DNA from: Ichthyophis bannanicus
Taxonomy: Eukaryota > Chordata > Amphibia > Gymnophiona > Ichthyophiidae
Reading direction: 5' to 3'
Length of the DNA stretch: 64,000 nucleotides
Assembly (NCBI GenBank): GCA_033557465.1
Contig: JAWIIG010000037.1
Location: forward strand, 1,860,001 to 1,924,000
Notes under the pieces: generated by a model
What the model saw: the letters and a program-made list of their open reading frames with translations, nothing else
Told to the model about the DNA's origin: nothing
Databases searched by the model: none
Shown: positions 62,346-64,000 of the stretch, in pieces
How the letters are laid out: the number at the start of each line of letters is the position of its first letter
How positions within the stretch are numbered: position 1 is the first letter of the stretch
Position numbers and translations under genes: made by a program

Positions 62346-62926
62346 TATGTTTGCTTGCAAAAAAACTACGTATATGCGTGTATTCTTTTATAAAACTGCA
62401 AAGAATTGCTATATATCTCGAGCATCAGCTGAACTTATGAACGCGTTGAAAAAGAAGAAGAAAACAGCTCTTAAAGCAGCGGGGGGGGGGGGGGGGGGGA
62501 AGGTGCGGGGACTTGGCGCTGCTCCTGCCTTTGGTTTTGGTTTGGTGAGGCTGGAGGCGCCGGACGTTGGCTCGAGCTGTCTGGGGTTTTCCAGCGTGTA
62601 GGAGGTAAAAAATTATTGTTTTCATCGATGCAGCGTGTCAGTGGCAGGCGGCTGGGGAGTCGGGACGGCGGCGTTCCCGTTGCGGCGTTTTTTCCTGCGA
62701 CAAACTTGTTTTTTGGCTGGCGGCAGCGGCCCGGGTGAAGCAGCGTCGGTGGGTGAGCACAAGGAGTTCTTTACAGCAGGCAAGTGGTCCTAGGTATTTT
62801 TAAAGTATATTACTTATCTAAACACTTGTGGGTTCAGCAGGTTGGGTTGTGCGGGGTATTTTATAAAAAAACCCCAAAACAAACAACAAAACCGACTGTA
62901 AAGGTTCCTCCAGCCTTAGGCCTGCT
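62346..62926 (+). other. GC-rich leader of the downstream reading frame
   Basis: Composition changes from AT-rich to GC- and CpG-rich at about 62470, with an 18-G run at 62481-62498. The last in-frame stop before the ATG at 62927 is TAA at 62864. The segment may be the terminal repeat or leader of the element, or the CpG island of a gene. A TATTTTATAAAA stretch at 62857-62868 could serve as a TATA box. Confidence 0.35.
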
Positions 62927-64000
62927 ATGTCTGCCAGAGGAAGAAAAGGGGGCCCCAGACAAGGGAAAAGGTCTGTCAAGGACAATATTGGACGGACCGG
63001 GGCAGGTGGGGCATCTTCCTTGGGGCCTGAGGGGCAACCGGCTCAAGGGGGCAGAGGGGGGTCTAGGCATGGTGGTGGGCCCCATGGGCCACCTTCTCCA
63101 GTCACCCGGGGGCGGGGGCGGGGGCGGGGGGGGGGGCCCAGGGGCAGAGCCCCTAGCCGTAGCAGAGCTTCCAAACGGGGCTCTAGCTCTTTAGGAGGCT
63201 CAGGGCCCGAGGGGCAAGTGCGGAGGGGGGCTTCGGAGGACCCTGTAGTGCGGGGTAGCCGAGGCAGGTCTAGGGGGCCAGCAAGAGGTGCTTCCGGGTG
63301 TAGAGGGGCTCACGGGTCTTTGGGTAGCCGGGGTGTTGGCCCGGTTCCTGCGGTGGGAGGAGAGGGGGCAAACCAGCAGGGGGGTGGTACTGGTTTTGGG
63401 TCGGCAAGTCCGGGGGGGTTATCGGCTGCTGTGGGGGGGGGTTACCCGCCAGCTTGGGAACATTGGCAGGGCGGGGGTCAAGGCTCTTCCCGTGCAGAGT
63501 GGCTAGGGGCGTGGCAGCCACCGTGGGCTCTGGCAGGTGTCCCTTCGCCTTTTCCTGTTTTTTCTCCACATGTATCTACCGGATGGCACTACTCGGGACA
63601 TCCTTGGATGGCGGCTGCCGGACAGATGGACGGCGTGACGGTGAGCGCTGGCGGTAGTCCCTTGCCTGGTGGAACAGTGGGAGGAACTGCAGCTTCGGCG
63701 TCGATGCGACAGGAGACAGGAGTTGCTACCAAGGTGGCGTCAACTGCTGCAGGTGAGTTGGATACTTGCGCTGCAGTGCGGGATGCTAGCGCTGTGGCGC
63801 GGGATGCTGGCGCTGCGGTGGGAGGTGATACTCGGTCGGCCGACAAAGGTAAGAAGCGGTCGAGGAAGAGTAGGCGGCATTCCTGTCATCGGCGTCGGCG
63901 TTCGGGATCCTCCTCTTCTTCAACCTCTGAGTCTTCGTCCACTTCTATCTCGGACGAATGGGGCCGGGGTTGGGAGGGTATGGGAGATGCGGAAAGGGCC
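62927..64000 (+). CDS. Open frame of at least 358 codons, gag-like (DIRS/Ngaro-type?), continues past the window
   Basis: ATG at 62927, then 358 codons without a stop to the last base. The start is the first ATG after an in-frame TAA at 62864. Residues 1-120 are Gly/Arg/Ser-rich (MSARGRKGG, RGRGRGRGGG). The middle is Gly/Pro/Ala-rich with tryptophans (PPAWEHW, AWQPPWALAG). Residues 306-345 form a basic then serine-rich block (KKRSRKSRRH, SGSSSSSTSESSS), followed by an acidic start. Such a basic/Ser block in a G-rich leader protein resembles the gag-like ORF1 of vertebrate DIRS/Ngaro elements; that is recognition, not proof. Alternatives are another retroelement gag or the first exon of a CpG-island host gene. 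The uninterrupted frame in GC-rich DNA suggests recent function. Confidence 0.5.
   Translation, partial: MSARGRKGGPRQGKRSVKDNIGRTGAGGASSLGPEGQPAQGGRGGSRHGGGPHGPPSPVTRGRGRGRGGGPRGRAPSRSRASKRGSSSLGGSGPEGQVRRGASEDPVVRGSRGRSRGPARGASGCRGAHGSLGSRGVGPVPAVGGEGANQQGGGTGFGSASPGGLSAAVGGGYPPAWEHWQGGGQGSSRAEWLGAWQPPWALAGVPSPFPVFSPHVSTGWHYSGHPWMAAAGQMDGVTVSAGGSPLPGGTVGGTAASASMRQETGVATKVASTAAGELDTCAAVRDASAVARDAGAAVGGDTRSADKGKKRSRKSRRHSCHRRRRSGSSSSSTSESSSTSISDEWGRGWEGMGDAERA

Noticed and set aside
62784..63194. 136-residue frame starting MVLGIFKVYYL
   Set aside because: It overlaps the 62927 frame in another phase, stops early, and is open only because the sequence is G-rich. The 62927 frame is much longer and has coherent composition.

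Overview
The window looks like intergenic or intronic DNA of a vertebrate with a large genome rich in diverse transposons. I see no convincing host gene. CR1-, L2- and L1-clade LINEs, a Penelope-like element, Ty3/gypsy (Gmr1/SCAN-type) LTR elements, PIF/Harbinger-like DNA transposons, mariner and hAT MITEs and tRNA-headed SINEs occur together. That mix suits an amphibian, and the CR1 3' ends suggest a caecilian. The organism call is inference, not something the sequence proves.

Region 1 (1-36 kb) is a stack of nested insertions. Three pieces of an L1-clade LINE, all on the minus strand and in collinear order (ORF1 at 34.1-36.0 kb, mid ORF2 at 25.2-27.8 kb, ORF2 C-terminus and 3' end at 1-1.7 kb), may be one split element. 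Between them lie three CR1 copies (1.7-4.2, 21.2-22.8 and 27.8-34.1 kb), a separate CR1 5' piece (24.0-25.2 kb) and a CA/TG-rich Harbinger-like element (4.2-24.0 kb). The Harbinger-like element carries HARBI1-type transposase remnants and a spliced Myb-like second gene. It is split by an 8.7-kb gypsy provirus (6787-15528), whose 3' LTR is itself split by an L2 LINE.

The gypsy provirus is the most unusual object. On the minus strand its order is SCAN-like gag, zinc knuckle, protease, dUTPase, RT, RNase H. No integrase is visible, and the pol frame runs through the polypurine tract into the 1.3-kb LTR, which encodes the last 286 residues. Three further LTRs (27927-29372, about 49155-50589, 51313-52560) appear to belong to related families. 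They too begin with a codon for, or derived from, Cys, and carry a coding segment that ends near a short MDC-type motif.

Region 2 (36-45 kb) is a Penelope-like element with RT and GIY-YIG domains, interrupted by a nearly full-length L2 LINE with 197-bp 5' monomers, a mariner MITE and a GC-rich 550-bp block. Region 3 (45-60 kb) is more Harbinger-like CA/TG-rich sequence, with a hAT MITE, two LTRs, a fourth CR1 copy, SINEs and a foldback element. Region 4 (60-64 kb) is an AT-rich tract holding a possible decayed hammerhead ribozyme, then a GC-rich segment with an uninterrupted forward reading frame of at least 358 codons running off the window edge. It is Gly/Arg/Ser-rich and resembles the gag-like ORF of a DIRS/Ngaro-type element.
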